49,307 bases of DNA, from assembly GCA_011523395.1 (NCBI GenBank), contig WTGW01000084.1, forward strand, positions 1-49,307, read 5' to 3'. Below, piece after piece: positions 1 to 11,122 of this stretch (the first letter of the stretch is position 1; each line of letters opens with the position of its first letter). The translations under genes and the position numbers were made by a program. The notes beneath the pieces were generated by a model. That model ran no database searches. It was not told where the DNA came from and saw only the letters and a program-made list of their open reading frames with translations. The DNA comes from Acidimicrobiia bacterium. Its GTDB lineage: Bacteria > Actinomycetota > Acidimicrobiia > Spongiisociales > Spongiisociaceae.

Positions 1-283
1 GGGTCGAGGCGGCGATCGGGGCCAGGCCGTAGTCGTCAGCGGCCTCGGAGACGGCTATTCGCAGCAGCCCGATCTCTGCCCGCAGGTCCTTGAGGTTCTC
101 GCAGACCGGGGTTCCGATCTCGATCTGGCAGCTGAACAGCTCGGGGCTTACCAATCCGTGGCGTAGGGCCTTCACCTTCTCGATCAGGCCCTGGGGTTGG
201 TAGGACACGAGCGCCCCCGTATCGCGCTCGACCAGGAGGTACTCCTCCTCGATCCCCATCGTCCAGGAAGGCTCGGCAATCAT
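1..283 (-). CDS. Carboxylate-amine ligase / glutamate-cysteine ligase family 2 (YbdK-like), N-terminal part, truncated by window edge
   Basis: Reverse translation MIAEPSWTMGIEEEYLLVERDTGALVSYQPQGLIEKVKALRHGLVSPELFSCQIEIGTPVCENLKDLRAEI; GIEEEYLLVE and QIEIGTPVC are typical of GCS2. Confidence 0.85.
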   Translation of the reverse strand, partial: MIAEPSWTMGIEEEYLLVERDTGALVSYQPQGLIEKVKALRHGLVSPELFSCQIEIGTPVCENLKDLRAEIGLLRIAVSEAADDYGLAPIAAST

Positions 284-393
284 AAGGTGAGTTTAGTGTT
301 CTGCCTCTGTCGTTATTTGCACATCTGGCTACGAGGACATGAGTAGACAGATGGCGCTGAACCCGGCGCTGAACCTGGATCCCTCCGTATCCC

Positions 394-1209
394 TCACCAT
401 TTCGGAAGGAGCCCATCCGCTGCCGTGCGCTGGCGGAGGGCCTCGAAGAGGACCAGGGCGGCTGCGGTGGCCGCGTTGAGGGAGTCGGCCGATCCGGCCA
501 TGGGGATGCGGGCCATGGGGAAGCGTCCGTCCAGCCAGGTCTCGCTGAGCCCGTACTGCTCCGATCCCACCACGACGGCCACCGCCCCCGAGTAGTCAGC
601 GCTCCAGTAGAGGTCCCGGGTCGAAGGGGTGGTGACGAGGGCCCTGATCCCGTGTCCGGCCAACCACCGGATGACGCCGTCCGCGGTAGAGACCGCCAGC
701 GGCACCGTGAACAGGCAGCCGAGCGAGGCCCGCACCACGTTGGGGTTGAAGGGATCGGTGGTGGGGTCAGCCACGACGACCGCGCTCACCCCGGCGGCAT
801 CGGCCGCGCGCAGCATGGTGCCGAGGTTGCCCGGCTTCTCGATGCCTTCCATCACCAGCAGGAGCGGGTCGGGCCGGAGCCTGATCCGCTCCAGCCCGGT
901 GTCGAACTGGGGCGCCACGGCCAGCAGCCCCTCAGGCCGGTCCCGGTAGGCGGCCTTCCGGAACGGATCGGGCGCCAACCGGTGGCAGCGGGCGCCTGAC
1001 GCCATGATCCGTTCGACCAGTTCCGGCTCGTTGGTCCCGAGGAAGAGGGGATCGCACACGTAGATCTCGTCGATGCGAACACCGGCGGCCACCGCCCGGG
1101 TGAGCTCCCGGTAACCCTCGATCAGGAAGGCGCCCTCGCTGTCACGATGGCGCCGGCTCCGGAGCCGCACCAGGCGCTTCACCTTGGGGTTGGCCGGAGA
1201 GGTGATCAT
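394..1209 (-). CDS. TrmH/SpoU family RNA 2'-O-methyltransferase
   Basis: MITSPANPKVKRLVRLRSRRHRDSEGAFLIEGYRELTRA...VMEGIEKPGNLGTMLRAADAAG...VVVGSEQYGLSETW...IPMAGSADSLNAATAAALVLFE; the ORF-track start at 1590 is an upstream open extension. Confidence 0.9.
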   Translation of the reverse strand: MITSPANPKVKRLVRLRSRRHRDSEGAFLIEGYRELTRAVAAGVRIDEIYVCDPLFLGTNEPELVERIMASGARCHRLAPDPFRKAAYRDRPEGLLAVAPQFDTGLERIRLRPDPLLLVMEGIEKPGNLGTMLRAADAAGVSAVVVADPTTDPFNPNVVRASLGCLFTVPLAVSTADGVIRWLAGHGIRALVTTPSTRDLYWSADYSGAVAVVVGSEQYGLSETWLDGRFPMARIPMAGSADSLNAATAAALVLFEALRQRTAADGLLPKW

Positions 1210-1814
1210 CCTGATCCGTCGGCGGCGGACCAGCGGTCCCGGTGGATGACGTCCCGGACGGGTCGCCGGCCCCTGTCCAGCGACCCCGACCTCCGATCGG
1301 GGGCGGGATGGCCGACGGTGACCACGCCGATCGGCGAGTACTCCTCGGGGATGTCCAGCAGCGCCGCCAGCCCGGACATGGCATGGCAACCGAGGAAGCC
1401 GGCCGCCAGGCCCTCGTCCACCGCTGCCAGGAGTATGTTCTGCAGGGCAGCTCCCGCGTCTATCCACCAGTAGGGGACCGGCCACTCGACCTCTCTCCCG
1501 TCGGGCGACTTGTCGGGTTCCCGGTAGCGACGGCGGTAGGTCTCCTCCGAGGCGCAGACGACCACGTGGACCGGCGCCCGGCTGATCCACGGGTCGAACC
1601 CGGCCTCCACATAGTCGGCCTCTCCCGCCAGGGCTGCGATCTCGGCACGGTCGGCCCGGTCGGTCACCACCACGAAGGCCTGGCCCTGGGAGAAGCCGGC
1701 GCTCGGGGCTCTCCGTCCCGCGTCGACTATCCGGTCCACCGCCGCCGGATCCACCGGACTGCCGGTGTAGTTACGCACCATCCGTCGCCGGGCGATCACC
1801 TCACGGAACTCCAT
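1206..1814 (-). CDS. Nitroreductase family protein
   Basis: MEFREVIARRRMVRNYTGSPVDPAAVDRIVDAGRRAPSAGFSQGQAFVVV; classical nitroreductase N-terminus. Confidence 0.9.
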   Translation of the reverse strand: MEFREVIARRRMVRNYTGSPVDPAAVDRIVDAGRRAPSAGFSQGQAFVVVTDRADRAEIAALAGEADYVEAGFDPWISRAPVHVVVCASEETYRRRYREPDKSPDGREVEWPVPYWWIDAGAALQNILLAAVDEGLAAGFLGCHAMSGLAALLDIPEEYSPIGVVTVGHPAPDRRSGSLDRGRRPVRDVIHRDRWSAADGSG

Positions 1815-1866
1815 GGCTTCGTACGGTAGTTCCGGGAAGTGCCGGGATGGCGATACGCGCCCGGGG

Positions 1867-3233
<1,367 letters not shown>

Positions 3234-3237
<4 letters not shown>

Positions 3238-3533
3238 CTCCCGCGCCTCCGGGCCAGGCGCCTGCGCGTGCCGAACATCTCCAGCATCCGGTCGGTCACC
3301 AGGAACCCGCCGACCACGTTGATCGTGGCGAAGGTCACGGCCAGGAACCCGAGGATGGCGGACAGGAGATCTCCCCGCCCGGCCACCAGGAGGGCCCCGA
3401 CCAGGGTGATCCCGGAGATGGCGTTGGATCCGGACATGAGCGGGGTGTGCAGCTGGGGAGGAACCTTCGTGATGACCTCGAAGCCGACGAAAGCGGCGAG
3501 GACGAACACGGTGATACCGACGGCGAGGGTCAT
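3234..3533 (-). CDS. pntAB: NAD(P) transhydrogenase subunit alpha part 2 (membrane)
   Basis: 99 aa: GFEVITKVPPQLHTPLMSGSNAISGITLVGAL; overlaps neighbours by 4 nt. Confidence 0.95.
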
Positions 3534-4648
3534 GGCGTCGCCTCGAGCCGGGCCAGAACGTCGGGGTGGACCACGTCGCCGCCCCGGGTGATCGTCACTC
3601 CTGCCCGGATCTCGTCGTCGGCGCCGGCGGTCGCCGGGTCGTCGAGATAGCTGAAGAGCTCGTAGGCGTTGCGGGCGAAGGTCCTCGAGGCATCGGCGGC
3701 AGGTCGCGCCTCGAGGCCGGTGGGCCCCACCACCGTGACGCCTCCCACCCGCACCACTTCGTCCGGTACGGTCAGCACGCAGTTCCCTCCCCGTTCCGCG
3801 GCGCCGTCGACGATCACCGACCCGGGCTGCATGCCGGCTACGGCCTCCGCGCTGATCAGGGTGGGAGCGGGCCTACCCGGGATGGCGGCCGCCGTAATGA
3901 CCACGTCGGCGGTCGCCAGGTGAGGCTCCAGGCCCTCCAGGAGGCGGCTGCCGTCGCCTTCGGAGAGCGGGCGGGCATACCCGCCGGAAGCGGCAGAGTC
4001 CTGCTGGGTCACATCCAGGTCGATGAAGGAGGCGCCCAGGCTCCGGACCTGTTCCCCGGCGCTCGCCCGGACGTCGTATCCCCTGACCACCGCTCCGAGG
4101 CGTCGAGCGGTGGCAATGGCTTGCAGGCCGGCCACGCCGCATCCGAGCACCACCACCGTCGCGGGGCGGATCGTTCCCGCCGCGGTCACCATCATGGGGA
4201 AGATGCGGGGGAGACGGGAAGCGGCTTCCAGCACCATCTCGTACCCGGCCAGCGTGGCCTGGGACGACAGGGCATCCATCGACTGGGCCCGGGTGGTCCT
4301 GGGAAGGGTCTCGAAGGCGATGGCCGTCACCTTCGCCCCGGCGAGGGCCCGCATGGCGTGCGGCTCGTCGAGCGGGCTCAGGAGGCCCAGGAGCCACGCG
4401 CCCGGAGCCATCCGGGAGAGCTCGGCTTCACCGGGAGGTCCGACCGTCACCACCGCGTCGGCTTCCCACGCCGAGCCGACCATCTCGCATCCCGCTTCCC
4501 GGAAGGCTTCGTCGGGCAGGCCGGCGGCCTCACCGGCACCGTGCTCGACCTGGACCCGATGGCCATCGTCCAGGTATCGCTCGGCGATCTCGGGGGTGAT
4601 CCCGACGCGGGTTTCGGGGCTTGGCTGCCGCGGGGCTCCGATGTTCAT
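3530..4648 (-). CDS. pntAA: NAD(P) transhydrogenase subunit alpha part 1
   Basis: MNIGAPRQPSPETRVGITPEIAERYLDDGHRVQVEHGAG...VVVLGCGVAGLQAIATARRLGAVVRGYDVR; AlaDH/PNT fold. Confidence 0.95.
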   Translation of the reverse strand: MNIGAPRQPSPETRVGITPEIAERYLDDGHRVQVEHGAGEAAGLPDEAFREAGCEMVGSAWEADAVVTVGPPGEAELSRMAPGAWLLGLLSPLDEPHAMRALAGAKVTAIAFETLPRTTRAQSMDALSSQATLAGYEMVLEAASRLPRIFPMMVTAAGTIRPATVVVLGCGVAGLQAIATARRLGAVVRGYDVRASAGEQVRSLGASFIDLDVTQQDSAASGGYARPLSEGDGSRLLEGLEPHLATADVVITAAAIPGRPAPTLISAEAVAGMQPGSVIVDGAAERGGNCVLTVPDEVVRVGGVTVVGPTGLEARPAADASRTFARNAYELFSYLDDPATAGADDEIRAGVTITRGGDVVHPDVLARLEATP

Positions 4649-4696
4649 TCGTTATCTGGGTCCGGTCGAGGCCCTTCGGGGAAGGATTTCAAGTCG

Positions 4697-5764
4697 TCAG
4701 GCTTCCGCCACTGCAGCGGCTATCCGGTCACCCAACTGGTCGGTGGAGGCGCCCATGTCGGGTCCTCCCATCGATCTCATGGTGGGTAGCACCGCTCCGA
4801 CCGCCTCCTCCACGATCGACGCCGCCCGGTGCTCGCCCAGGTGGGAGAGGCACATGGCGGCCGACAGCACCGCGGCCACCGGGTTGGCCCATCCTCGTCC
4901 CACGATGTCGGGCGCCGATCCGTGGACGGGTTCGAAGAGGGACGGGTAGTCGCCCTCGGGATTGATGTTGCCGCTCGCGGCGAGGCCCATGCCCCCCTGC
5001 AAGGCCGCGCCGAGGTCGGTGATGATGTCGCCGAACAGGTTGTCGGTGACGATCACGTCGAAACGCTCGGGCTGGGTGACCATGTGCAGGCACATGGCGT
5101 CCACATGGGCGTATTCCACCGCCACGTCGGGGTAGAGCTCGGCGATCTCGTGGAGCGTCCGGTACCAGAGGCCGCCCGCGTAGGTGAGGACGTTGGTCTT
5201 GTGTCCCAGGGTCAGGTGCTGCCGCCGTCGCACGGCCTGCTCGAACGCGTACCGGACGATCCGCTCCACGCCGAAGCGGGTGTTGAGCGACTCCTCGACG
5301 GCTACCTCGGCGGGAGTGCCCTCGCGGAGTACGCCGCCTGATCCCACATACGGCCCCTCCGTGTTCTCCCGGAGGACGAGCATGTCGCAACGGTCGGGTG
5401 TAAGGCCCGCGATCGGGGTGGCTACTCCGGGCAGCAGCTTGATGGGCCTGAGGTTCACGTAGAGCTCGAAGTTGAATCTCAACCTGAGGAGCAGCCCTCG
5501 TTCCAGGATTCCGGGCGGGACGTCAGGCGTGCCGACCGCTCCTATCAGGATGGCGTCGAACCCGGCGAGCTCCTGCTCCACCGAGTCGGGCAGGACCTCG
5601 CCGGTGGCGAGATACCGGCTCCCTCCCAGGTCGTAGCGCTCGGTCTCGACGGCGAACCCGCACCGGTCCCCGGCTGCTTCCACGGCCTTGAGGGCCTGAA
5701 CGATAACCTCGGGTCCGATTCCATCTCCGGCGATGATTGCCAGCCGGTGCCGTCGTTCGCTCAT
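4697..5764 (-). CDS. leuB: 3-isopropylmalate dehydrogenase
   Basis: [23 protein letters not shown]...[13 protein letters not shown]...[31 protein letters not shown]. Confidence 0.92.
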   Translation of the reverse strand: MSERRHRLAIIAGDGIGPEVIVQALKAVEAAGDRCGFAVETERYDLGGSRYLATGEVLPDSVEQELAGFDAILIGAVGTPDVPPGILERGLLLRLRFNFELYVNLRPIKLLPGVATPIAGLTPDRCDMLVLRENTEGPYVGSGGVLREGTPAEVAVEESLNTRFGVERIVRYAFEQAVRRRQHLTLGHKTNVLTYAGGLWYRTLHEIAELYPDVAVEYAHVDAMCLHMVTQPERFDVIVTDNLFGDIITDLGAALQGGMGLAASGNINPEGDYPSLFEPVHGSAPDIVGRGWANPVAAVLSAAMCLSHLGEHRAASIVEEAVGAVLPTMRSMGGPDMGASTDQLGDRIAAAVAEA

Positions 5765-5912
5765 CAGCCGGTGATCTTAACCGTCCATCATAAGGTTTTA
5801 GTGGTCTTTTGGGAGGGTGCTGGAAACGACGGGGATTGGTTGGCCAGCGAGAGGCTTCTACCTGGGGTCTTGTTTCCGGCTATCGGCCAACGGGACATTT
5901 TTCAGTACCCTC

Positions 5913-7445
5913 CTACGCCGCCGTCCCGGCGCCTGCATTCAGCACCCGGTTCAGGGCTTCCACGAATGCATGGCCCGAACCTTCAACCACATCTGTAGAG
6001 ATGGCCCGCCCGCTCCGGGACATGCCGTCGATCTGGATCACCACGTTCACTTCGGCCATGGCGTCGGCGCCGGACGTGACCGGCACCACCCGGTAGTCGA
6101 GAAGGTGGGGGTCCAGGCCGGACGCCCTCTTGAGGGCGGCGAAGGTGGCGTCCACCATCCCACCCCCGGTGCCGGTGAACTCCTCGGTCTCGGACCCCTC
6201 GCCCCGCGTCACCACCACGGTGGCGGTGGGCTCCACGTCAGTTCCCCCTCGCACCCGCATCGACACCATGCGTATGGCGTCCGGCACGCGGCGGCTTCCG
6301 TGGCGGATGATGGCCCGCAGTTCCTGCTCGTTTATCTCCACCTTCCGGTCGGCCATCTCCTTGAAGGCGATGAAGGCCTCGTTGAACTGGTCGTCCTCCA
6401 GCACGATGCCGAGCTTGGCCAGCGCGTCGGCGAATCCGGCCCGTCCGGAGTGCTTGCCCAGCACGATCTGGCTGGTCGCTCCCACCGATTCGGGATCCAT
6501 GATCTCGTAGGTCTCCCGGTCGCGGAGCACCCCGTGCTGGTGGATGCCGGACTCGTGGGCGAAGGCATTGCGTCCCACGACCGCCTTGTTGAACTGGATG
6601 GGATACCCGGTGAGTCGGGAGACCAGCCGGCTGGTGGGCACGATCTCGGCCGTGTTGGCCCCGATCTCCACCCCGAAGTGGTCCTGGCGGGTGGTGACGG
6701 CCATGATCACCTCCTCGGTGGAGGTGTTCCCGGCCCGTTCGCCGATCCCGTTGATGGCGCCCTCGATCTGGCGGGCCCCCGCATGGATGGCGGTCAGCGA
6801 GTTGGCCACGGCCAGCCCCAGGTCGTTGTGGCAGTGGGTCGACACGATCACGTCGTCCCTGCCTCCGAGCACCTCGTCGTACACCCGGCTCAGCAACCCG
6901 ACGTAGTCCTGGGGGGTGGCGAAGCCCACCGTATCCGGGATGTTGATGGTGGTGGCGCCCTCCCGGACCGCCGCCTGGCAGGTGGCGATCATGAAGTCCG
7001 GGTCCGAGCGGGTGGCGTCCTGGGGAGAGAACTCGACATCGTCCGTGTAGCGCCGGGCGCGGCGGACCGACTCGATGATCGACTGCATCACCTCGGCCGG
7101 GGTCTTGCGGAGCATCCGCTCCATGTGGATCGGGGAGGTGCTCTGGAAGACGTGGATCCGGTGGCGCTCCGCGTGACGTACCGCGTCGTAGGCGCGGTCG
7201 ATGTCGTCCGGCGTGCACCGGGCCAGCGAGGCGATCACCGGGCCCTTGACCAGCTTCGCGATCTGGGAAACGCCGTAGAAGTCGCCGTCGGAGGCGGCCG
7301 CGAAGCCGGCCTCGATGACGTCCACCTGCAGCCTGGCCAGCTGCCGGGCGATGGTGAGCTTCTCGTCAGGGGTCAGGGCGATTCCCGGCGCCTGCTCCCC
7401 GTCTCGGAGGGTGGTGTCGAAGATGATCAGTTTGTCCTGTGGCAT
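5913..7445 (-). CDS. leuA: 2-isopropylmalate synthase
   Basis: MPQDKLIIFDTTLRDGEQAPGIALTPDEKLTIARQLARLQVDVIEAGFAAASDGDF...NSLTAIHAGARQIEGAINGIGERAGNTSTEEV. Confidence 0.95.
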   Translation of the reverse strand: MPQDKLIIFDTTLRDGEQAPGIALTPDEKLTIARQLARLQVDVIEAGFAAASDGDFYGVSQIAKLVKGPVIASLARCTPDDIDRAYDAVRHAERHRIHVFQSTSPIHMERMLRKTPAEVMQSIIESVRRARRYTDDVEFSPQDATRSDPDFMIATCQAAVREGATTINIPDTVGFATPQDYVGLLSRVYDEVLGGRDDVIVSTHCHNDLGLAVANSLTAIHAGARQIEGAINGIGERAGNTSTEEVIMAVTTRQDHFGVEIGANTAEIVPTSRLVSRLTGYPIQFNKAVVGRNAFAHESGIHQHGVLRDRETYEIMDPESVGATSQIVLGKHSGRAGFADALAKLGIVLEDDQFNEAFIAFKEMADRKVEINEQELRAIIRHGSRRVPDAIRMVSMRVRGGTDVEPTATVVVTRGEGSETEEFTGTGGGMVDATFAALKRASGLDPHLLDYRVVPVTSGADAMAEVNVVIQIDGMSRSGRAISTDVVEGSGHAFVEALNRVLNAGAGTAA

Positions 7446-7505
7446 GGCTGTCTGCTCCGGTTGGAAGGGGTAGGTGGGTGGGTTGGCGGTGATGCGGGAG
7501 GGGGC

Positions 7506-7537
7506 GCCTCCACGACCTTACGTCGGGTCGTGGAGGC
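7506..7537 (-). promoter_or_regulatory. Perfect 12-bp hairpin at the end of the leuA leader ORF
   Basis: GCCTCCACGACC (7506-7517), 8-nt loop, GGTCGTGGAGGC (7526-7537); the leader ORF stop codon lies in the loop; no U-tract follows. Confidence 0.75.
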
Positions 7538-7622
7538 CCGTTAGGAGCAGAGGCCGCCGGAGCAGGAACCGGCCGGGACCGACCGGTACGGGGACGGGCG
7601 ACGGACGCTCCATGCGGATCAT
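7518..7622 (-). CDS. Putative leuA leader peptide (34 aa, Leu-rich)
   Basis: [34 protein letters not shown]; overlaps the ilvC stop codon (TGATG); CTG CTC and CTG CTC CTA Leu clusters. Confidence 0.7.
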   Translation of the reverse strand: MIRMERPSPVPVPVGPGRFLLRRPLLLTGLHDPT

Positions 7623-8629
7623 CAGTCGCTCGGGGTCTTGGGAACGAGGAATGGCATCAGCTCGCGGAGGCCGGCGCCCACCCGCTCGACCTGGTGGTTG
7701 CGCTCTGCCGCCCGTCGCCTGAGGAGCTCGGGCGCTCCGGCCCGTGCCTCGGCCATCCACTCGCGGGCGAACCTTCCCGAGCGGATATCCGCCAGGACAT
7801 CCTGCATGACCCGCCGGGTCTCGTCGGTGATGATCCGGGGGCCGGTGCTGTAGTCGCCCCACTCGGCGGTGTCGGAGACCGAGTATCTCATCCACGACAG
7901 GCCGCCCTCGTACATCAGGTCGACGATCAGCTTCAACTCGTGCAGGGTCTCGAAGTAGGCCGACTCGGGGGCGTAACCCGCCTCGACCAGCGTCTCGAAG
8001 GAGGCCTTGACCAGTGCCGACAACCCACCGCAGAGGATTACCTGTTCCCCGAACAGGTCTGTCTCCGTCTCCTCGCGGAAGGTGGTCTCCAAGACACCGG
8101 CCCGGGTGCCGCCGATACCCCATGCGTAGGCGAGGCCGAGGGCGTGGGCGCCGCCGGTGGCGTCCTGGTGGATCGCGAGCAGGCACGGCACCCCCGAACC
8201 TTCCGTGTAGGTGCGCCGCACCAGGTGTCCGGGGCCCTTCGGCGCCACCATCAACACGTCGAGGCCCGGCTCCGGGGCGATCTCGTCGAAATGGATGTTG
8301 AAGCCGTGGGCGAACATCAGGGCGTTGCCGTCCGCCAGGTTGGGGGCGACCTCGGCTGCGTAGAGGTCGGCCATGTGCTGGTCGGGCACGAGCATCATCA
8401 CCACGTCCGCCCAGTCGGAGACCTCCGCCACGGTGCCGACCGTCAGGCCCTCGTCCCGGGCCTCGGTGCGGCTCTTGGACGACTCCCTGAGGCCGACCCT
8501 CACGTCGACGCCGGACTCCCGCAGGTTCAGGGCGTGGGCGTGTCCCTGGCTCCCGTATCCGATGACCGCCACCTTGCGGCTCGATACGGCGGCGGGATCG
8601 GCATCGTCGTCATAGAAGATTGCAGCCAT
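7622..8629 (-). CDS. ilvC: Ketol-acid reductoisomerase
   Basis: [47 protein letters not shown]...[12 protein letters not shown]. Confidence 0.97.
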   Translation of the reverse strand: MAAIFYDDDADPAAVSSRKVAVIGYGSQGHAHALNLRESGVDVRVGLRESSKSRTEARDEGLTVGTVAEVSDWADVVMMLVPDQHMADLYAAEVAPNLADGNALMFAHGFNIHFDEIAPEPGLDVLMVAPKGPGHLVRRTYTEGSGVPCLLAIHQDATGGAHALGLAYAWGIGGTRAGVLETTFREETETDLFGEQVILCGGLSALVKASFETLVEAGYAPESAYFETLHELKLIVDLMYEGGLSWMRYSVSDTAEWGDYSTGPRIITDETRRVMQDVLADIRSGRFAREWMAEARAGAPELLRRRAAERNHQVERVGAGLRELMPFLVPKTPSD

Positions 8630-8687
8630 TTCTACCTTCCGGGGATCGCTGACCGGTCGGGAATCGTAACGGGGCGCCGGCGGAACG

Positions 8688-9191
8688 TCATCCCACCGCC
8701 TTGAGCTTGCGGGCCTTGGGCTCGCGGTTCATGGCGATCCGCCCCGATTTCACCAGGTCCACGAGTCCGAACGGGCGGATCAGCTCCAGCAGATCGTTCA
8801 GCTTGGTGGGGGAGCCGGTGACCATGAACGTGATGGAGTCGACACCCACGTCGACCGGAGTCGCCCTGAAGATGGTGGCCAACTGGAGGACCTCGGACCG
8901 TTGCCGGGAGTTGGCCCGCACCCTGACCAGCATGATCTCGCGCTCGATCGAGGATCCGGGGTCCAGTTCGGTGATCTTCACCACGTTCACCAGCTTGTGG
9001 AGCTGCTTCTTGACCTGCTCCAGCTCCGGCGCCCGCACCACGATGGTCATCTTCGACAACCCCGGCTCGGCGGCCGGCCCCACCGCGAGGGAGTGGATGT
9101 TGAATCCCCGCCGCGCGAACAGCGAAGAGACCCTCGCCAGGACACCCGGTTTGTTCTCAACCAGGACGCTCAATACCTGCTGCTCGGTCAC
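8688..9191 (-). CDS. ilvN: Acetolactate synthase small subunit
   Basis: [49 protein letters not shown] domain. Confidence 0.96.
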   Translation of the reverse strand: MTEQQVLSVLVENKPGVLARVSSLFARRGFNIHSLAVGPAAEPGLSKMTIVVRAPELEQVKKQLHKLVNVVKITELDPGSSIEREIMLVRVRANSRQRSEVLQLATIFRATPVDVGVDSITFMVTGSPTKLNDLLELIRPFGLVDLVKSGRIAMNREPKARKLKAVG

Positions 9192-10888
9192 AGGTCCTCC
9201 GGTCCGTTGAGAACGATGTCGTTGGACCCGCCGGCGGGCACCATCGGGAAGACCATCTCATCCCGGTCAACCACGAACTCGGCCACTACGGGCCGGTCGT
9301 CGATCTCCAGCATGGTCTCGATCACGTGGTCCACCTCGTCCACCCGGGTGGCGCGCAGCCCCGCGCAGCCCATGGACTCGGCCAGCTTCGGGTAGTCCGG
9401 CAGCTGTTGCCCGAGGTCGGAGGCGGAGAATCGCTCGTTGTAGAAGAGGCGTTGCCATTGGCGGACCATGCCGTGCGCGGCGTTGTTGAACAGGGCCACC
9501 TTGATGGGGATCCGCTCGTAGGCGGCGGTTATCAGCTCCTGGACGGTCATCTGGAAGCAGCCGTCGCCGTCCACCGCGATCACCTGCTGGTCGGGCATGC
9601 CGGCCTTGGCACCGATGGCCGCCGGCACCGCGAACCCCATGGTGCCCAGCCCGCCGGAGTTGATCCAGTGGCGGGGCTGGTCGAACCGCCAGTACTGGGA
9701 GGCCCACATCTGATGCTGTCCCACGCCCGACACCACGATGGCGTCATCGTCGGCCCGGTCCCGCAGGCGGCTGATCACGTGCTGGGGCTTCAGCGGACCG
9801 TCGGCCTGCTGGTCGAAGCGGAGCGGGTGCCGTTCCTGCCACGTCCTGATGGTGGTCCACCACTTCTCCAGTTCCGGGGTCGGTGTGTCTCCCCAGCGCT
9901 CGCACATCGCCTCCAGAATCAGGCGGGCGTCGCCGACGATCGGGACCTCCGGAGCGCGCACCTTCCCGATCTCGGCCGGATCGATGTCGGCATGTATCAC
10001 CTTGGCGAATGGAGCGAAGGCGTCGGGATCTCCCGTGACCCGGTCGTCGAAACGCACGCCGATGGCTACCAGCAGATCGGCCTTCTGCATGGCGGTGGTG
10101 GCGGCGTAGAGGCCGTGCATCCCCGGCATTCCCAGGGTGTTGGGATTGTGGTCGGAGATGGCGCCCCGGCCCATCAGGGTGGTGATGACCGGCATGTTCG
10201 TCATGCGGGCGAAGGCGGCCAGGGCCTCGCTCCCTCCCGCTTTGATGATGCCGCCCCCTACGTAGAGAACGGGGCGTTCCGCGCTCTCGATCAGCCGGAT
10301 CGCCTCACGTATCCGGCGGGGGTGCGGGGAGGTGGTGGGACGGTATCCGGGCATCGCCACCGGCTCCGGATCCCGCCACGGCACGCGGGCGTTGAGCACG
10401 TCCTTGGGGATGTCGACCAGCACCGGCCCGGGGCGACCGGTTGACGCCAGGTGGAACGCCTCGGCGACGGTCTGGGCGATCTCCTCGGCGTGGGTGACGA
10501 AGTAGTTGTGCTTGGTGGCCGGCATCGTTATGCCGGTGGTGTGGGCCTCCTGGAAGGCGTCGTTACCGACGGCGTGCGTGGGCACCTGTCCGGTGATGGC
10601 CACGATGGGAACCGAGTCCATCAGCGCGTCCGCCAGCGGAGTGACCAGATTGGTGGCGCCGGGACCCGAGGTGGCGATGGCCACGCCGACCTTCCCGGTA
10701 GCCCAGGCGTAGCCCTCGGCCATGTGGCCTGCGCCCTGCTCGTGGCGGGCGAGGACATGGCGGAATCCGGCGTCGATTAGCGGGTCGTAGGCAGGGAGGA
10801 TGGCGCCGCCGGGGATGCCGAAGGCGGTGTCGACCTCCTGGTATTCGAGTGCTTTGATCAGTATCTCTGCGCCGGTGATCATGCCCAT
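9188..10888 (-). CDS. ilvB: Acetolactate synthase large subunit
   Basis: MITGAEILIKALEYQEVDTAFGIPGGAILPAYDPL...RHEQGAGHMAEGYAWATGKVGVAIATSGPGATNLVTPLADA; TPP enzyme. Confidence 0.97.
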   Translation of the reverse strand: MGMITGAEILIKALEYQEVDTAFGIPGGAILPAYDPLIDAGFRHVLARHEQGAGHMAEGYAWATGKVGVAIATSGPGATNLVTPLADALMDSVPIVAITGQVPTHAVGNDAFQEAHTTGITMPATKHNYFVTHAEEIAQTVAEAFHLASTGRPGPVLVDIPKDVLNARVPWRDPEPVAMPGYRPTTSPHPRRIREAIRLIESAERPVLYVGGGIIKAGGSEALAAFARMTNMPVITTLMGRGAISDHNPNTLGMPGMHGLYAATTAMQKADLLVAIGVRFDDRVTGDPDAFAPFAKVIHADIDPAEIGKVRAPEVPIVGDARLILEAMCERWGDTPTPELEKWWTTIRTWQERHPLRFDQQADGPLKPQHVISRLRDRADDDAIVVSGVGQHQMWASQYWRFDQPRHWINSGGLGTMGFAVPAAIGAKAGMPDQQVIAVDGDGCFQMTVQELITAAYERIPIKVALFNNAAHGMVRQWQRLFYNERFSASDLGQQLPDYPKLAESMGCAGLRATRVDEVDHVIETMLEIDDRPVVAEFVVDRDEMVFPMVPAGGSNDIVLNGPEDL

Positions 10889-10934
10889 CTGCTTCCTTGC
10901 TGGTCTCGCTGGTCCTGTGGTGCCCTCATACAGA

Positions 10935-10956
10935 AAGCCCTCCGGCAGGAGGGCTT
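10935..10956 (-). terminator. Attenuator-type terminator hairpin upstream of ilvB
   Basis: Minus-strand AAGCCCTCC-TGCC-GGAGGGCTT then TCTGTATG: 9-bp stem, short weak U-tract. Confidence 0.7.
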
Positions 10957-10984
10957 CAGCGCACAGCCGCGTTGCGACGGTGCG

Positions 10985-11020
10985 CTACATAAGTACTAGT
11001 ACGAGGCTGCGGCCGGTCAT
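10985..11020 (-). CDS. ilvB operon leader peptide MTGRSLVLVLM*
   Basis: ATG ACC GGC CGC AGC CTC GTA CTA GTA CTT ATG TAG; consecutive Leu/Val codons directly before a terminator hairpin. Confidence 0.75.
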   Translation of the reverse strand: MTGRSLVLVLM

Positions 11021-11030
11021 GAGTAGCTGA

Positions 11031-11059
11031 AGTATGGAGCATGCGGGCCGTGATGTCAA
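11031..11059 (-). promoter_or_regulatory. Promoter for the ilvB leader/operon
   Basis: Minus-strand TTGACA (11059-11054), 17-nt spacer, CATACT (11036-11031); predicted start only a few nt before leader ATG 11020. Confidence 0.6.
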
Positions 11060-11085
11060 CATTTATGGCGGCATCTGTCGAGGCG

Positions 11086-11116
11086 TTGACAGTTCGGCTC
11101 CTCTACTGCTTACGAT
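11086..11116 (+). promoter_or_regulatory. Divergent promoter for the NYN-domain gene
   Basis: TTGACA 11086-11091, TACGAT 11111-11116 (19-nt spacer), ATG at 11123: near-leaderless arrangement. Confidence 0.4.
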
Positions 11117-11122
11117 TGGGGC

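Noticed and set aside
1210-1590. N-terminal extension of the RNA methyltransferase ORF
   Set aside because: Overlaps the nitroreductase gene; the natural start MITSPANPKVKRL is at 1209.
5817-7544. 575-aa plus-strand ORF opposite leuA
   Set aside because: Antisense shadow ORF from high-GC codon bias; His/Gly/Val-rich composition with no recognisable domain, and leuA on the other strand is certain.
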